Made by a program: the position numbers and the translations under genes
NCBI RefSeq assembly: GCF_001954275.1
Contig: NZ_MBEU01000037.1
Coordinates: forward strand, 46,594 to 110,593
Source of the DNA: Mycobacterium sp. IS-836
Lineage (GTDB): Bacteria > Actinomycetota > Actinomycetes > Mycobacteriales > Mycobacteriaceae
Direction of reading: 5' to 3'
DNA: 64,000 nt
Notes under the pieces: generated by a model
The model's database searches: none
What the model saw: only the letters and a program-made list of their open reading frames with translations
Told to the model about the DNA's origin: nothing
Shown here: positions 41,391-48,497 of the stretch, in pieces
Layout: the number at the start of each line of letters is the position of its first letter
Numbering within the stretch: the stretch's first letter is position 1

Positions 41391-41819
41391 TCAGAGCTCG
41401 TCGGAGAAATCGGCGGTGAGCCAACGGTCGGGGCGGATGGTGAACAACACGCTGTCCTGACCCTCCATACTTTGGACGAACTGGCGCCCACCCTCCTCGC
41501 CGAGGTAACGGATCGCGATGGCTTCCCGTGCCTCGAGCGGGGCGGGTGAGGTGCTCTCGACGACGGTGCCCTCGACGACCACGTATTGATACGGTGGCTC
41601 CTCGCGCTGGACGACCAAGGTCACCGCGCCGGCCCGGTCGATGAGCTTGGCCTTGCGGGTCCCCGGGCCGGTGTTGAACCGGATGTCTCCGCCAGGGGTG
41701 TAGTCGTACCAAATCGGGACGCTGGCCGGCGGCCGGCCGTCGGCGGCGTCGACGGACAACACCCCCACATGCTTCGCTGCGAGGAATTCCTGACGTTCGG
41801 CTTCGCTGAATGGATGCAT
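41391..41819 (-). CDS. Pyridoxamine-5'-phosphate-oxidase-fold protein
   Basis: A 142-residue split-barrel flavin or F420 protein. FLAAKHVGVLSVDAADGRPPASVPIWYDYTPGGDIRFNTGPGTRKAKLI (in parts) is the standard N-terminal half; PYQYVVVEGTVVES and a C-terminal VLFTIRPDRWLTADF follow. Mycobacteria have many F420-dependent members (FDOR-B) that reduce biliverdin, quinones or aflatoxins. The cofactor cannot be decided from sequence alone. The start is ATG 41819. Nothing SigF-like is seen in front. Confidence 0.87.
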   Translation of the reverse strand: MHPFSEAERQEFLAAKHVGVLSVDAADGRPPASVPIWYDYTPGGDIRFNTGPGTRKAKLIDRAGAVTLVVQREEPPYQYVVVEGTVVESTSPAPLEAREAIAIRYLGEEGGRQFVQSMEGQDSVLFTIRPDRWLTADFSDEL

Positions 41820-41899
41820 GGCCGCGTCAACGCGCCGGCGGCGCGCGGGTATTCCCCAGACCTGGGCGAAAACGGTTTGGCGACAACCGTGTTAGCCCG

Positions 41900-41924
41900 G
41901 TTTTCCGCGCGCGAACCGGGGTAG
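41900..41924 (+). promoter_or_regulatory. SigF-like promoter of the 40-residue acidic protein
   Basis: GTTT-N15-GGGTAG, full match. The predicted start is near 41931, giving a 30-nt leader with a GGAGA ribosome site. Confidence 0.6.
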
Positions 41925-41960
41925 CTGACTATGCGAACACCCCGTACGGATGGAGACCCA

Positions 41961-42083
41961 ATGACCACCGCTGAACAACCGGCACCCGAAGGTGACAAAC
42001 AACCCCCACAAGCCGCATCCGTCGATTCGCCTGAGGACGGTTCCGACGACAACGACGCCGATTCGGAGGACAAGTCTTCCTGA
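41961..42083 (+). CDS. Short acidic protein of 40 residues
   Basis: Begins MTTAEQPAPEGDKQPPQAAS and ends in an Asp/Ser/Glu-rich stretch (EDGSDDNDADSEDKSS). It is entirely hydrophilic, Pro-rich at first and acidic later, and probably disordered. The ATG has GGAGAC 7 nt upstream, and a full-match SigF-like promoter lies 37 nt upstream, which is the main reason to accept so short a gene. It resembles in composition the acidic DUF5709 protein of this window. No family is recognised. Confidence 0.62.
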   Translation: MTTAEQPAPEGDKQPPQAASVDSPEDGSDDNDADSEDKSS

Positions 42084-42148
42084 CGACCGGCGACCTGGCG
42101 TTGCAGGCGGAATAGTCTGGTGAGGTCTTGCTTTGGGAGGAGAACGTT

Positions 42149-43705
42149 ATGCCCGCACCGTCCGCCGAAGCCTTCGATCGCTTGCGTCAGCTGGCGGCGA
42201 TCAAAGACCTCACCGCACGCGAGACCAAAACCATCGAAGAGGTGTTCACCGGCAAGCCGCTGACCACGGTCCCGGTCGGCACGGCCGACGACGTCGAAGC
42301 GGCATTCGCCGAAGCTCGTGCGGCACAGATCGACTGGGCGAAACGCCCGGTCACCGAGCGCGTTGCGGTCATCCGCCGCTATCGCGACCTGGTCATCGAG
42401 AACCGCGAGTTCTTGATGGACCTCCTGCAAGCCGAGGCGGGCAAGGCCCGATGGGCGGCGCAGGAGGAGATCGTCGACCTGATGGCGAACGCGAACTACT
42501 ACGTCCGGGTCGCCGCGGACCTGCTCAAGCCGCGCAAAGTGCAGTCGCTGCTCCCGGGGATCGGCAAGACCACGGTCGGCTATCAGCCCAAGGGCGTCGT
42601 CGGCGTGATCTCGCCGTGGAACTACCCCATGACGCTCACGGCCTCGGACTCGGTGCCCGCGCTCATCGCCGGCAACGCGGTGGTGCTCAAGCCGGACAGC
42701 CAGACACCGTATTGCGCGCTCGCGTGTGCCGAGCTGTTGTACAAGGCCGGCCTGCCGCGCGCGCTATACGCGGTCGTGCCCGGCCCCGGCTCGGTCGTCG
42801 GCACCGCCATCACCGACAACTGCGACTACCTGATGTTCACCGGCTCGTCGGCGACGGGGAGCCGGCTCGCCGAACGTTGTGGCCGTCGGCTCATCGGCTT
42901 CTCGGCCGAACTCGGGGGTAAAAACGCGATGATCGTCGCGCGGGGAGCAAACCTCGACAAGACCGCCAAAGCGGCCACCCGCGCGTGCTTTTCGAACGCG
43001 GGCCAGCTCTGCATCTCCATTGAGCGGATCTACGTCGAGAAGGACATCGCCGACGAGTTCATCAGCAAGTTCGGCGCCGCGGTGCGCAATATGAAGCTGG
43101 GCACCGCGTACGACTTCTCGATCGACATGGGCAGTTTGATCTCCGCGGATCAGCTGGAGACGGTCACCGACCACGTCAACGACGCAACCGCCAAGGGCGC
43201 CAAGGTGATTGCGGGAGCCAAAGCTCGACCCGACATCGGTCCACTGTTCTACGAACCCACGGTCCTGACCGACGTGACGCCCGAGATGGAGTGCGCGGCC
43301 AACGAGACGTTCGGGCCACTCGTGTCGATCTACCCCGTCGCCGACGTGGACGAAGCCGTCGAGAAGGCCAACGACACCGAGTACGGACTCAACGCCAGCG
43401 TCTGGGCCAGCTCTCCCGCGGAGGGCCAGAAGATCGCGGCCCGCTTGCGCTCGGGAACGGTGAACGTCGACGAGGGGTACGCGTTCGCGTGGGGCAGCCT
43501 CAGCGCCCCGATGGGCGGGATGGGCGTCTCCGGCGTCGGCCGCAGACATGGTCCGGAGGGCCTGCTGAAGTACACCGAATCGCAGACGATAGCGACCGCC
43601 CGCGTGTTCAATCTCGATCCGCCCCTTGGCATTCCGTCGACGTTGTGGCAGAAGTCGCTGTTGCCGATCGTGCGGACGGTCATGAGGCTTCCCGGCCGTA
43701 ACTGA
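42149..43705 (+). CDS. gabD2: Succinate-semialdehyde dehydrogenase GabD2
   Basis: A 518-residue NAD(P)-dependent aldehyde dehydrogenase, the same length as M. tuberculosis GabD2 (Rv1731). GVVGVISPWNYPMTL holds the oxyanion Asn, LMFTGSSATGSRLAERCG the cofactor loop, FSAELGGKNAMIV the general-base Glu, and FSNAGQLCISIERIYV the catalytic Cys. It oxidises succinic semialdehyde to succinate, linking 2-oxoglutarate or GABA breakdown to the TCA cycle. The ATG has an optimal GGAGGAGA site. Downstream sequence shows a deletion scar with an LLM oxidoreductase remnant. Confidence 0.95.
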   Translation: MPAPSAEAFDRLRQLAAIKDLTARETKTIEEVFTGKPLTTVPVGTADDVEAAFAEARAAQIDWAKRPVTERVAVIRRYRDLVIENREFLMDLLQAEAGKARWAAQEEIVDLMANANYYVRVAADLLKPRKVQSLLPGIGKTTVGYQPKGVVGVISPWNYPMTLTASDSVPALIAGNAVVLKPDSQTPYCALACAELLYKAGLPRALYAVVPGPGSVVGTAITDNCDYLMFTGSSATGSRLAERCGRRLIGFSAELGGKNAMIVARGANLDKTAKAATRACFSNAGQLCISIERIYVEKDIADEFISKFGAAVRNMKLGTAYDFSIDMGSLISADQLETVTDHVNDATAKGAKVIAGAKARPDIGPLFYEPTVLTDVTPEMECAANETFGPLVSIYPVADVDEAVEKANDTEYGLNASVWASSPAEGQKIAARLRSGTVNVDEGYAFAWGSLSAPMGGMGVSGVGRRHGPEGLLKYTESQTIATARVFNLDPPLGIPSTLWQKSLLPIVRTVMRLPGRN

Positions 43706-43737
43706 CGTAGACCGGGCCGCCCCGCTCCATCGATCGA

Positions 43738-43877
43738 TCACCTGGCCGGCGTGACCAGGCGATCGCCGACCCACAGCGTGTCGTAGCCACGTCCTCGAGT
43801 CCGCGGCAGAACGCGCTCAGACCGGCGGCGCTGCTGAGAGCGGACCCGACGATGGGCAGTGCGAAGCCAAGCTTCAT
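43738..43877 (-). pseudogene. Remnant of an LLM-class F420-dependent oxidoreductase
   Basis: The ATG at 43877, with an AAAGGA ribosome site, begins MKLGFALPIVG...GLSAFCRGLEDV, a typical start of luciferase-like F420 oxidoreductases. After GLEDV the frame breaks: the family continuation GYDTLWVGDRLVTPAR is found in the next frame and then runs into TGA at 43738-43740. So a frameshift and loss of everything after residue ~45 (normal length ~280) have destroyed the gene. The neighbouring F420-NADP reductase-like gene may have been its functional partner. Confidence 0.75.
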
Positions 43878-43947
43878 CGCGAATCCTTTCGGTGATTCAT
43901 CAACCATTGTTTGGGCACAGGTCGCTCCTGTTCGACGGCAGCGCCGC

Positions 43948-44571
43948 TCAGGCGGCTGGGCTCACGCCCAGGGCGAAGTCGAAGTTGCCCACCCCGTGCC
44001 GGGCGAGACCCATCACGACCAGGCCCGTTGCTTCCAGCCAGTGCGCCATGTTCAGGCCACCGACGTCCAGCGGACGCAGCTTGATGCTCGCGATGAACTC
44101 CGCCAGGCGCGCCTTAGCGCGCGCGTCGTCGCCGGCGACGAAGACGTCAAGCGGCCGGCCCTGAGCCAGGGCGACACCGAAGATAGTGTTGAACGCCTTC
44201 ACCACGCTGGCGCTTGCCGGGGCCACCTTGGCAACTTCCTGCGCGACCGAGGTCTCCTCGGGGATGGCCAGCCCGTCGGCCGCGGAATTGAAGGGATTGC
44301 TGATATCGACGATGATCTTGCCCGCCAAGGCGTCTCCGTACTGAGCCACGACTGGAACGACGTTGGCGTACAACACGGAAACGATGACGATGTCACCGGC
44401 CGGTGTGGCGCCGAACTCTCCCGTCGTGGCGCCGCCGCCGAGATCCTTGGCCAGGCCAGCGGCCTTGGCCTGATCGCGGCCGATGACCTCGACGGTGTTG
44501 CCGCCGGCTACCGCCAGCGTGCCGATCGCGCGGGCCATGTACCCGGTGCCGATGATGCTGATGTTGCTCAT
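43948..44571 (-). CDS. NADP/F420 oxidoreductase-like Rossmann protein
   Basis: A 207-residue protein of the F420-dependent NADP reductase (Fno-like) family. NISIIGTGYMARAIGTLAVAGGNTVEVIGRD is the NADP fold, IVDISNPFN and VVKAFNTIFG follow, and the C-terminal part DVGGLNMAHWLEATGLVVMGLARHGVGNFDFALG matches the family. It may use NADPH or F420H2; without the true partner its substrate is open. It is divergent from the MarR gene with inverted-repeat half-sites in between, so MarR control is likely. Confidence 0.88.
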   Translation of the reverse strand: MSNISIIGTGYMARAIGTLAVAGGNTVEVIGRDQAKAAGLAKDLGGGATTGEFGATPAGDIVIVSVLYANVVPVVAQYGDALAGKIIVDISNPFNSAADGLAIPEETSVAQEVAKVAPASASVVKAFNTIFGVALAQGRPLDVFVAGDDARAKARLAEFIASIKLRPLDVGGLNMAHWLEATGLVVMGLARHGVGNFDFALGVSPAA

Positions 44572-44600
44572 GAGGTATCCCGTCTTCGGATTAACGAAAA

Positions 44601-44644
44601 GGTTGACTCGTCCACCTTATGGCGATTTCGATGACGCGTCAACC
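44601..44644. promoter_or_regulatory. Inverted half-sites between the Rossmann and MarR genes
   Basis: GGTTGAC (44601-44607) and GTCAACC (44638-44644) are perfect inverted copies, 30 bp apart. ATTAACG also occurs twice (44590 and 44658). Candidate MarR sites. Confidence 0.4.
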
Positions 44645-44667
44645 AAAGGGCGGTAGCATTAACGGCG

Positions 44668-45150
44668 ATGGAACCGAACTGGCTGAACCCTGCTGAAGAC
44701 CGCGCCTGGCGTGCCTTCCAGCACGCGAATCATCAACTCAGCGTGCACCTGAACCGCGGCCTGCAGGAATCGGGCCTGTCCGGCGCCGACTACCAGATCC
44801 TGGCCGTGCTCTCCGAACACGACGGGGACCGCCTACCCGCCCACGAGCTGTGCAACGCGCTGGGCTGGGAGAAGAGCCGTGTCTCCCACCAGGTGCGGCG
44901 CATGCAGCAGGACGGCCTGATCAGCCGCGAGCCCAACCCCGACGACGCTCGCAGCACCATGGTCTGCCTGCTGCCGGCGGGCCGCGCGGCGATCGAGAAA
45001 GCGGCGCCCAAGCACGTGGCGGACGTGCGCCGGAACTTCATCGACCTACTCTCCCCGGCCGAGCTCGACATGTTCGCCGCCCTCAACGAACGAGTCCTGC
45101 GCCACCTGGCTAAAGACGATGACTCCCCCGCCGAAGGCGAGCCCTCATAG
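44668..45150 (+). CDS. MarR-family transcriptional regulator
   Basis: A 160-residue winged-helix dimeric repressor. HANHQLSVHLNRGLQESGLSGADYQILAVLSEHDGDRLPAHELCNALGWEKSRVSHQVRRMQQDGLISREPNPDDARSTMVCLLPAGRAAIEKA spans the whole MarR domain (given here as its landmarks ADYQILAVL, KSRVSHQVRRM and DDARSTMVCLL). It is divergent from the F420/NADP-type gene and probably represses it in response to a phenolic or redox signal. The ATG has a weak site (GGCGG). Confidence 0.92.
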   Translation: MEPNWLNPAEDRAWRAFQHANHQLSVHLNRGLQESGLSGADYQILAVLSEHDGDRLPAHELCNALGWEKSRVSHQVRRMQQDGLISREPNPDDARSTMVCLLPAGRAAIEKAAPKHVADVRRNFIDLLSPAELDMFAALNERVLRHLAKDDDSPAEGEPS

Positions 45151-45314
45151 ATCGGGTGATCAATGTTCGAGTGCGTAACCATCCTCGTCGACGCCGCGGC
45201 TGCGTTGGGGAGTGCGTTCGGCGCGGCGCTTGTTCGTTGCGCGCCAATTGTTTTAGACAACCGTAGGGAGCAGCTGAGACGTGGACCGAAAATATTGTCA
45301 TTAGGCATGAAAAT

Positions 45315-45340
45315 GGCCCCCGGAGGAGAGTCCGGGGGCC
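45315..45340 (-). terminator. Terminator of the initiator tRNA gene
   Basis: A perfect 10-bp stem (GGCCCCCGGA / TCCGGGGGCC) with a 6-nt loop, followed on the minus strand by ATTTTC. It starts 12 nt past the tRNA. Confidence 0.85.
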
Positions 45341-45351
45341 ACTTCCCTTAG

Positions 45352-45425
45352 TAGCGGGGACAGGATTCGAACCTGCGACCTCTGGGTTATGAGCCCAGCG
45401 AGCTACCGAGCTGCTCCACCCCGCG
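45352..45425 (-). tRNA. Initiator tRNA-fMet (anticodon CAT)
   Basis: All arms fold: acceptor CGCGGGG/CCCCGC with unpaired position 1-72 (C-U), D arm GAGCAGCTCGGTAGCTC, anticodon stem CTGGG/CCCAG with loop CTCATAA, and T arm CAGG-TTCGAAT-CCTG. The unpaired 1-72 and the run of three G-C pairs next to the anticodon loop are the hallmarks of initiator rather than elongator tRNA-Met. CCA is not encoded. Confidence 0.95.
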
Positions 45426-45476
45426 TCGGTAAATGCCAGGTTACCGAACGCCCGGCGGGGCCTCCAAATCGCGGGT

Positions 45477-46013
45477 TCAGTGCGACGGCGGATTGAGACC
45501 GTATCGGCGGGCGATGTCGTCCATCCATTCCGGGTCGCCGTAAGTCAGCCCGTACTTCTCGGCGAGTTCGCCGAACTCAGGCAGCTCATGAAGCGACTTG
45601 CCGCCCGCGCCGTTCGCGTGGTCGAGGAGCAACTCACCGAGCTCGCGGAAGTAATTCTCGAATCCACCCGGCGTGATGATCTCGACGATGCGGCCCGGCT
45701 CGCTGCCCGCGTTCCACATCGCATGCATCTGCCCCCGCGGCTTGGTGATGTAGCCGCCCGGGCCCAGGACCACTTCGCTGTCGTCTGAGCGGAAGCCGAT
45801 CTCGCCCGCCAGCACGATCGAATGCTCGTCCTCACGCGTGTGACGATGAGCCGCGGTGAGCAAGCCGACCTCGAACGGATGCTCGACGATGGACACCTCG
45901 CCCCCATTGGTCTTGCCCGACAACTTGAACACCGCGCCGAACCCGGGAAGGGCGACGCGCTCGCCCTCCCCCGGCCGCACCACAGTGACCCCGATTTCGT
46001 TCGGTTCGGTCAT
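45477..46013 (-). CDS. Cupin-domain protein
   Basis: A 178-residue single-cupin protein. The metal-binding motifs are LLTAAHRHTREDEHSIVLAGE (His-x-His with Glu/His) and GGYITKPRGQMHAMWNAG (His). The C-terminal ~60 residues (YFRELGELLLDHANGAGG ... YGLTYGDPEWMDDIARRYGL) are a helical extension seen in quercetinase-like or phosphomannose-isomerase-like cupins of actinobacteria. ATG 46013 has a GGAGG site. It is the last of three co-directional genes with the nitroreductase and the HD protein. Confidence 0.87.
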   Translation of the reverse strand: MTEPNEIGVTVVRPGEGERVALPGFGAVFKLSGKTNGGEVSIVEHPFEVGLLTAAHRHTREDEHSIVLAGEIGFRSDDSEVVLGPGGYITKPRGQMHAMWNAGSEPGRIVEIITPGGFENYFRELGELLLDHANGAGGKSLHELPEFGELAEKYGLTYGDPEWMDDIARRYGLNPPSH

Positions 46014-46060
46014 CTGATAGAGCCTCCTCCGAATACCGTTGCGCCGCAAGGCTTAGGCCG

Positions 46061-46756
46061 CTATTCCGGCCGGGCTGTCGTGTCGCTTCGAGGCGGCCAC
46101 AGCGGCTGCGGCACTTCGATACCGAACGGCTTGCCCCAGCTGTTTCGGGATGAAACCTCGTGCACGGGACGCCGATTGGCCGCCACCCCCCACTTGCCCC
46201 GCGGGTAGCCAAGGGTCAGCATGGCCGACATCTTCCAGCCTTCCTCGACGGGCACACCCAGCATCTCGTTCACCCTGTCCCGGAAATTGTTGAGCACCAT
46301 CGTCATGACGCCGCCGACGCCCTCGGCACGGGCGGCGAGCAAGATGCTCCAGATCGCCGGGTAGATGTTGGCGCCGCCGAGGTCGTCGATCGCGAAGACG
46401 AAGAGCAGCAGGGGAACCTCATCGAAGTGGTCGGCCAGGTAGTCCCCCGAGCCTTTGATGCGGCGCATCGTTTCGGCGTGAGTGGCCGCGTCCGCGCCGG
46501 GCGCCGGCGCTACCATCGGTCCCGCTCCTGTCGCGAACTTCTCGTACTCGAGGGCGCGGGCTTGCCGGAACAGCTGTCCGAACTCGCGTATGAGTGCCGG
46601 GTCGTCGACGGCGACGAAGTGCCAGCGTTGGGTGTTGCCCCCATTCGGGGCACGCACGGCGGCATCGAGGATGCGGGCCTGCACGTCCATCGGAATCGGG
46701 TCCGGCCGCAACCGCCGCATCATCCGGGTGGTGTATAGCGCCTCATGAATATCCAT
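46061..46756 (-). CDS. Nitroreductase-family flavoprotein
   Basis: A 231-residue FMN-dependent oxidoreductase. TTRMMRRLRPDPIPMDVQARILDAAVRAPNGGNTQRWHFVAVDD (landmarks RRLRPDP and APNGGNTQRWHF) is the FMN-binding N-terminus, and IYPAIWSILLAARAEGVGGVMT is the dimer helix with the second FMN segment. LGYPRGKWG is the C-terminal FMN loop. It may reduce nitro groups, quinones or enones with NAD(P)H. ATG 46756 has a GGAAGGGAG site. It lies between the HD and cupin genes. Confidence 0.92.
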   Translation of the reverse strand: MDIHEALYTTRMMRRLRPDPIPMDVQARILDAAVRAPNGGNTQRWHFVAVDDPALIREFGQLFRQARALEYEKFATGAGPMVAPAPGADAATHAETMRRIKGSGDYLADHFDEVPLLLFVFAIDDLGGANIYPAIWSILLAARAEGVGGVMTMVLNNFRDRVNEMLGVPVEEGWKMSAMLTLGYPRGKWGVAANRRPVHEVSSRNSWGKPFGIEVPQPLWPPRSDTTARPE

Positions 46757-46773
46757 TTGTCCGCTCCCTTCCG

Positions 46774-47421
46774 CTATTCGGGCCAGCCGTTGTTGAGAAT
46801 GTTGTCGACGAAGTCGACACGCCTGAAGGCGGGATCGAAGTGCGCCAGCACGTCGTCGTTCATCGTTCCGAAGGTGGTCTGCGGGCGGTGTTTCATGCCG
46901 TCGTTGAACGCCGCCAGGATGCGCTGTTTGAACTGTGGGCGCGGGTGAGCGGCCGTCACCGCGGCCAGCGCGTCGGGGGCCAGGTCCTCCCGCCCGACGC
47001 CGACCACGTCGACTTCCACGCCGGCTTGGAGCAAGGCGACTTCGGGCGCGAGGAATTCGGGCACGCCGGGGGTGGTGTGCAGGGCAATGCCGAGCCACAC
47101 CTTGTCGATGTCGGCTTTGTCGACGCCGTGGCCAACCAGGAAGTCCCGGGCAGCGTTTGCGCCGTCGACCTCGAAACGAACCGTCGAGCTGCGGAAGCGC
47201 TCGGTAAGCCCGAGGTCGTGAAACATCGCCGCGACGTAGAGCAGCTCCAGGTCCGGTTGCAGTCCGCGGCGCAGGCCCTGCAGCGCGCCGAAGAGAAAGA
47301 CCCGCCGCGAATGGTTGAACAGCAGGTCGTCCTCGGCGCGGCGAATGAAATCGGTGGCCTCGCGCACCAGCGGCGAATCCGGGATTTGGATGCCGGCAAT
47401 GCTTTCGATCGACCTGGTCAT
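46774..47421 (-). CDS. HD-domain hydrolase (cyanamide hydratase-like)
   Basis: A 215-residue HD-superfamily protein. NHSRRVFLFGALQG (His), AAMFHDLGLTERF (His-Asp) and IALHTTPGVPEFLAPEVALLQAGVEVDVVG (His, terminal Asp) give the metal site. Similar proteins are annotated as cyanamide hydratase-like HD phosphohydrolases. Immediately upstream of the nitroreductase (17 bp), and divergent from the AraC-type regulator with 107 bp between. This suggests a small detoxification operon under that regulator. Confidence 0.87.
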   Translation of the reverse strand: MTRSIESIAGIQIPDSPLVREATDFIRRAEDDLLFNHSRRVFLFGALQGLRRGLQPDLELLYVAAMFHDLGLTERFRSSTVRFEVDGANAARDFLVGHGVDKADIDKVWLGIALHTTPGVPEFLAPEVALLQAGVEVDVVGVGREDLAPDALAAVTAAHPRPQFKQRILAAFNDGMKHRPQTTFGTMNDDVLAHFDPAFRRVDFVDNILNNGWPE

Positions 47422-47528
47422 GACATCGTCTCCTTCGGGTGAGCGTGATAGCTAGTCTGCGGCGGCACGGTCTTCCCGACCGCGTGCGTTCGGGCCGTCC
47501 TCTCCACAGAAAGCGACACAATGGCTTG

Positions 47529-48494
47529 GTGACTGCAGCGGATTCGCGGGTGGTGGTGATCGTCGTCTTCGACGACGTGACGATGTTGGACGTCGCCGGC
47601 GCGGGTGAGGTCTTCGCCGAGGCCAACCGGTTCGGCGCCGACTACCGGCTCAAGATCGCGTCGGTGGATGGACGCGACGTGACAACCTCGATAGGCACGC
47701 GGTTGGGCGTCACGGACACCCTTTCGTCGATCGAGTCGGCCGACACCGTGCTGGTCGCCGGCAGCGACAACCTGCCCCGGCGGCCGATCGACCCCGAGCT
47801 CATCGAGGCGATCAGGTCTTTGTCGGCGCGAACCCGGCGGATGGCATCCATCTGCACCGGATCGTTCATCCTCGCGCAGGCGGGACTGCTCGACGGTCGT
47901 CGCGCCACCACGCACTGGCACGATGCCCGGTTGTTGGCCCGGGCCTTTCGGGAGGTCACCGTCGAGCCGGACGCGATCTTCGTCCGCGACGGCGATGTCT
48001 TCACCTCGGCGGGGATTTCATCGGGCATCGATCTGGCGCTGGCGTTGGTCGAAATGGATCACGGGACCGAACTGGTCCGCGACGTGGCCCGGTGGCTGGT
48101 CGTCTACCTCAAACGCGCCGGCGGCCAATCACAATTCTCTGTGCTGGTCGAGGCCGATCCGCCACCGCAGTCGCCGCTGCGCGCGGTGATCGATGCGGTC
48201 GCAGCCGATCCGGCCGCGAACCACAGCGTGAAATCCCTTGCCGCCCTTGCCTCCCTGAGCACCCGCCAGCTGACCCGCCTCTTCCAGTCCGAGGTCGGGA
48301 TGAGTCCGGCACGGTATGTCGAACTGGTTCGAATCGACTTCGCCCGCAACGCACTCGAATCCGGCCGGTCCGTCACCGAGACCGCGGGCATGGCGGGCTT
48401 CGGCAGCATCGAAACGCTGCGACGGGTCTTCGTAAGCCACCTGGGCATCAGCCCGAAAGCCTATCGAGACAGGTTCCGAACGGCCTACGCCTGA
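47529..48494 (+). CDS. GlxA-like transcriptional regulator (GATase-AraC fusion)
   Basis: A 321-residue regulator. The N-terminal ~175 residues are a DJ-1/PfpI-like domain: VVIVVFDDVTMLDVAGAGEVFAEANRFG, ICTGSFILAQAGLLDGRRATTHWH (Cys elbow) and TSAGISSGIDLALALVE. The C-terminal ~95 residues hold two AraC helix-turn-helices (SVKSLAALASLSTRQLTRLFQSEVGMSPARYV; SVTETAGMAGFGSIETLRRVFVSHLGISPKAYRDRF). GTG 47529 is chosen because the fold begins there. Divergent from the HD/nitroreductase/cupin operon it probably controls. Confidence 0.9.
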   Translation: MTAADSRVVVIVVFDDVTMLDVAGAGEVFAEANRFGADYRLKIASVDGRDVTTSIGTRLGVTDTLSSIESADTVLVAGSDNLPRRPIDPELIEAIRSLSARTRRMASICTGSFILAQAGLLDGRRATTHWHDARLLARAFREVTVEPDAIFVRDGDVFTSAGISSGIDLALALVEMDHGTELVRDVARWLVVYLKRAGGQSQFSVLVEADPPPQSPLRAVIDAVAADPAANHSVKSLAALASLSTRQLTRLFQSEVGMSPARYVELVRIDFARNALESGRSVTETAGMAGFGSIETLRRVFVSHLGISPKAYRDRFRTAYA

Positions 48495-48497
48495 AAG

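Noticed and set aside
45163..45351. 62-residue frame upstream of the tRNA region
   Set aside because: It reads through the tRNA terminator hairpin and lacks a ribosome site.
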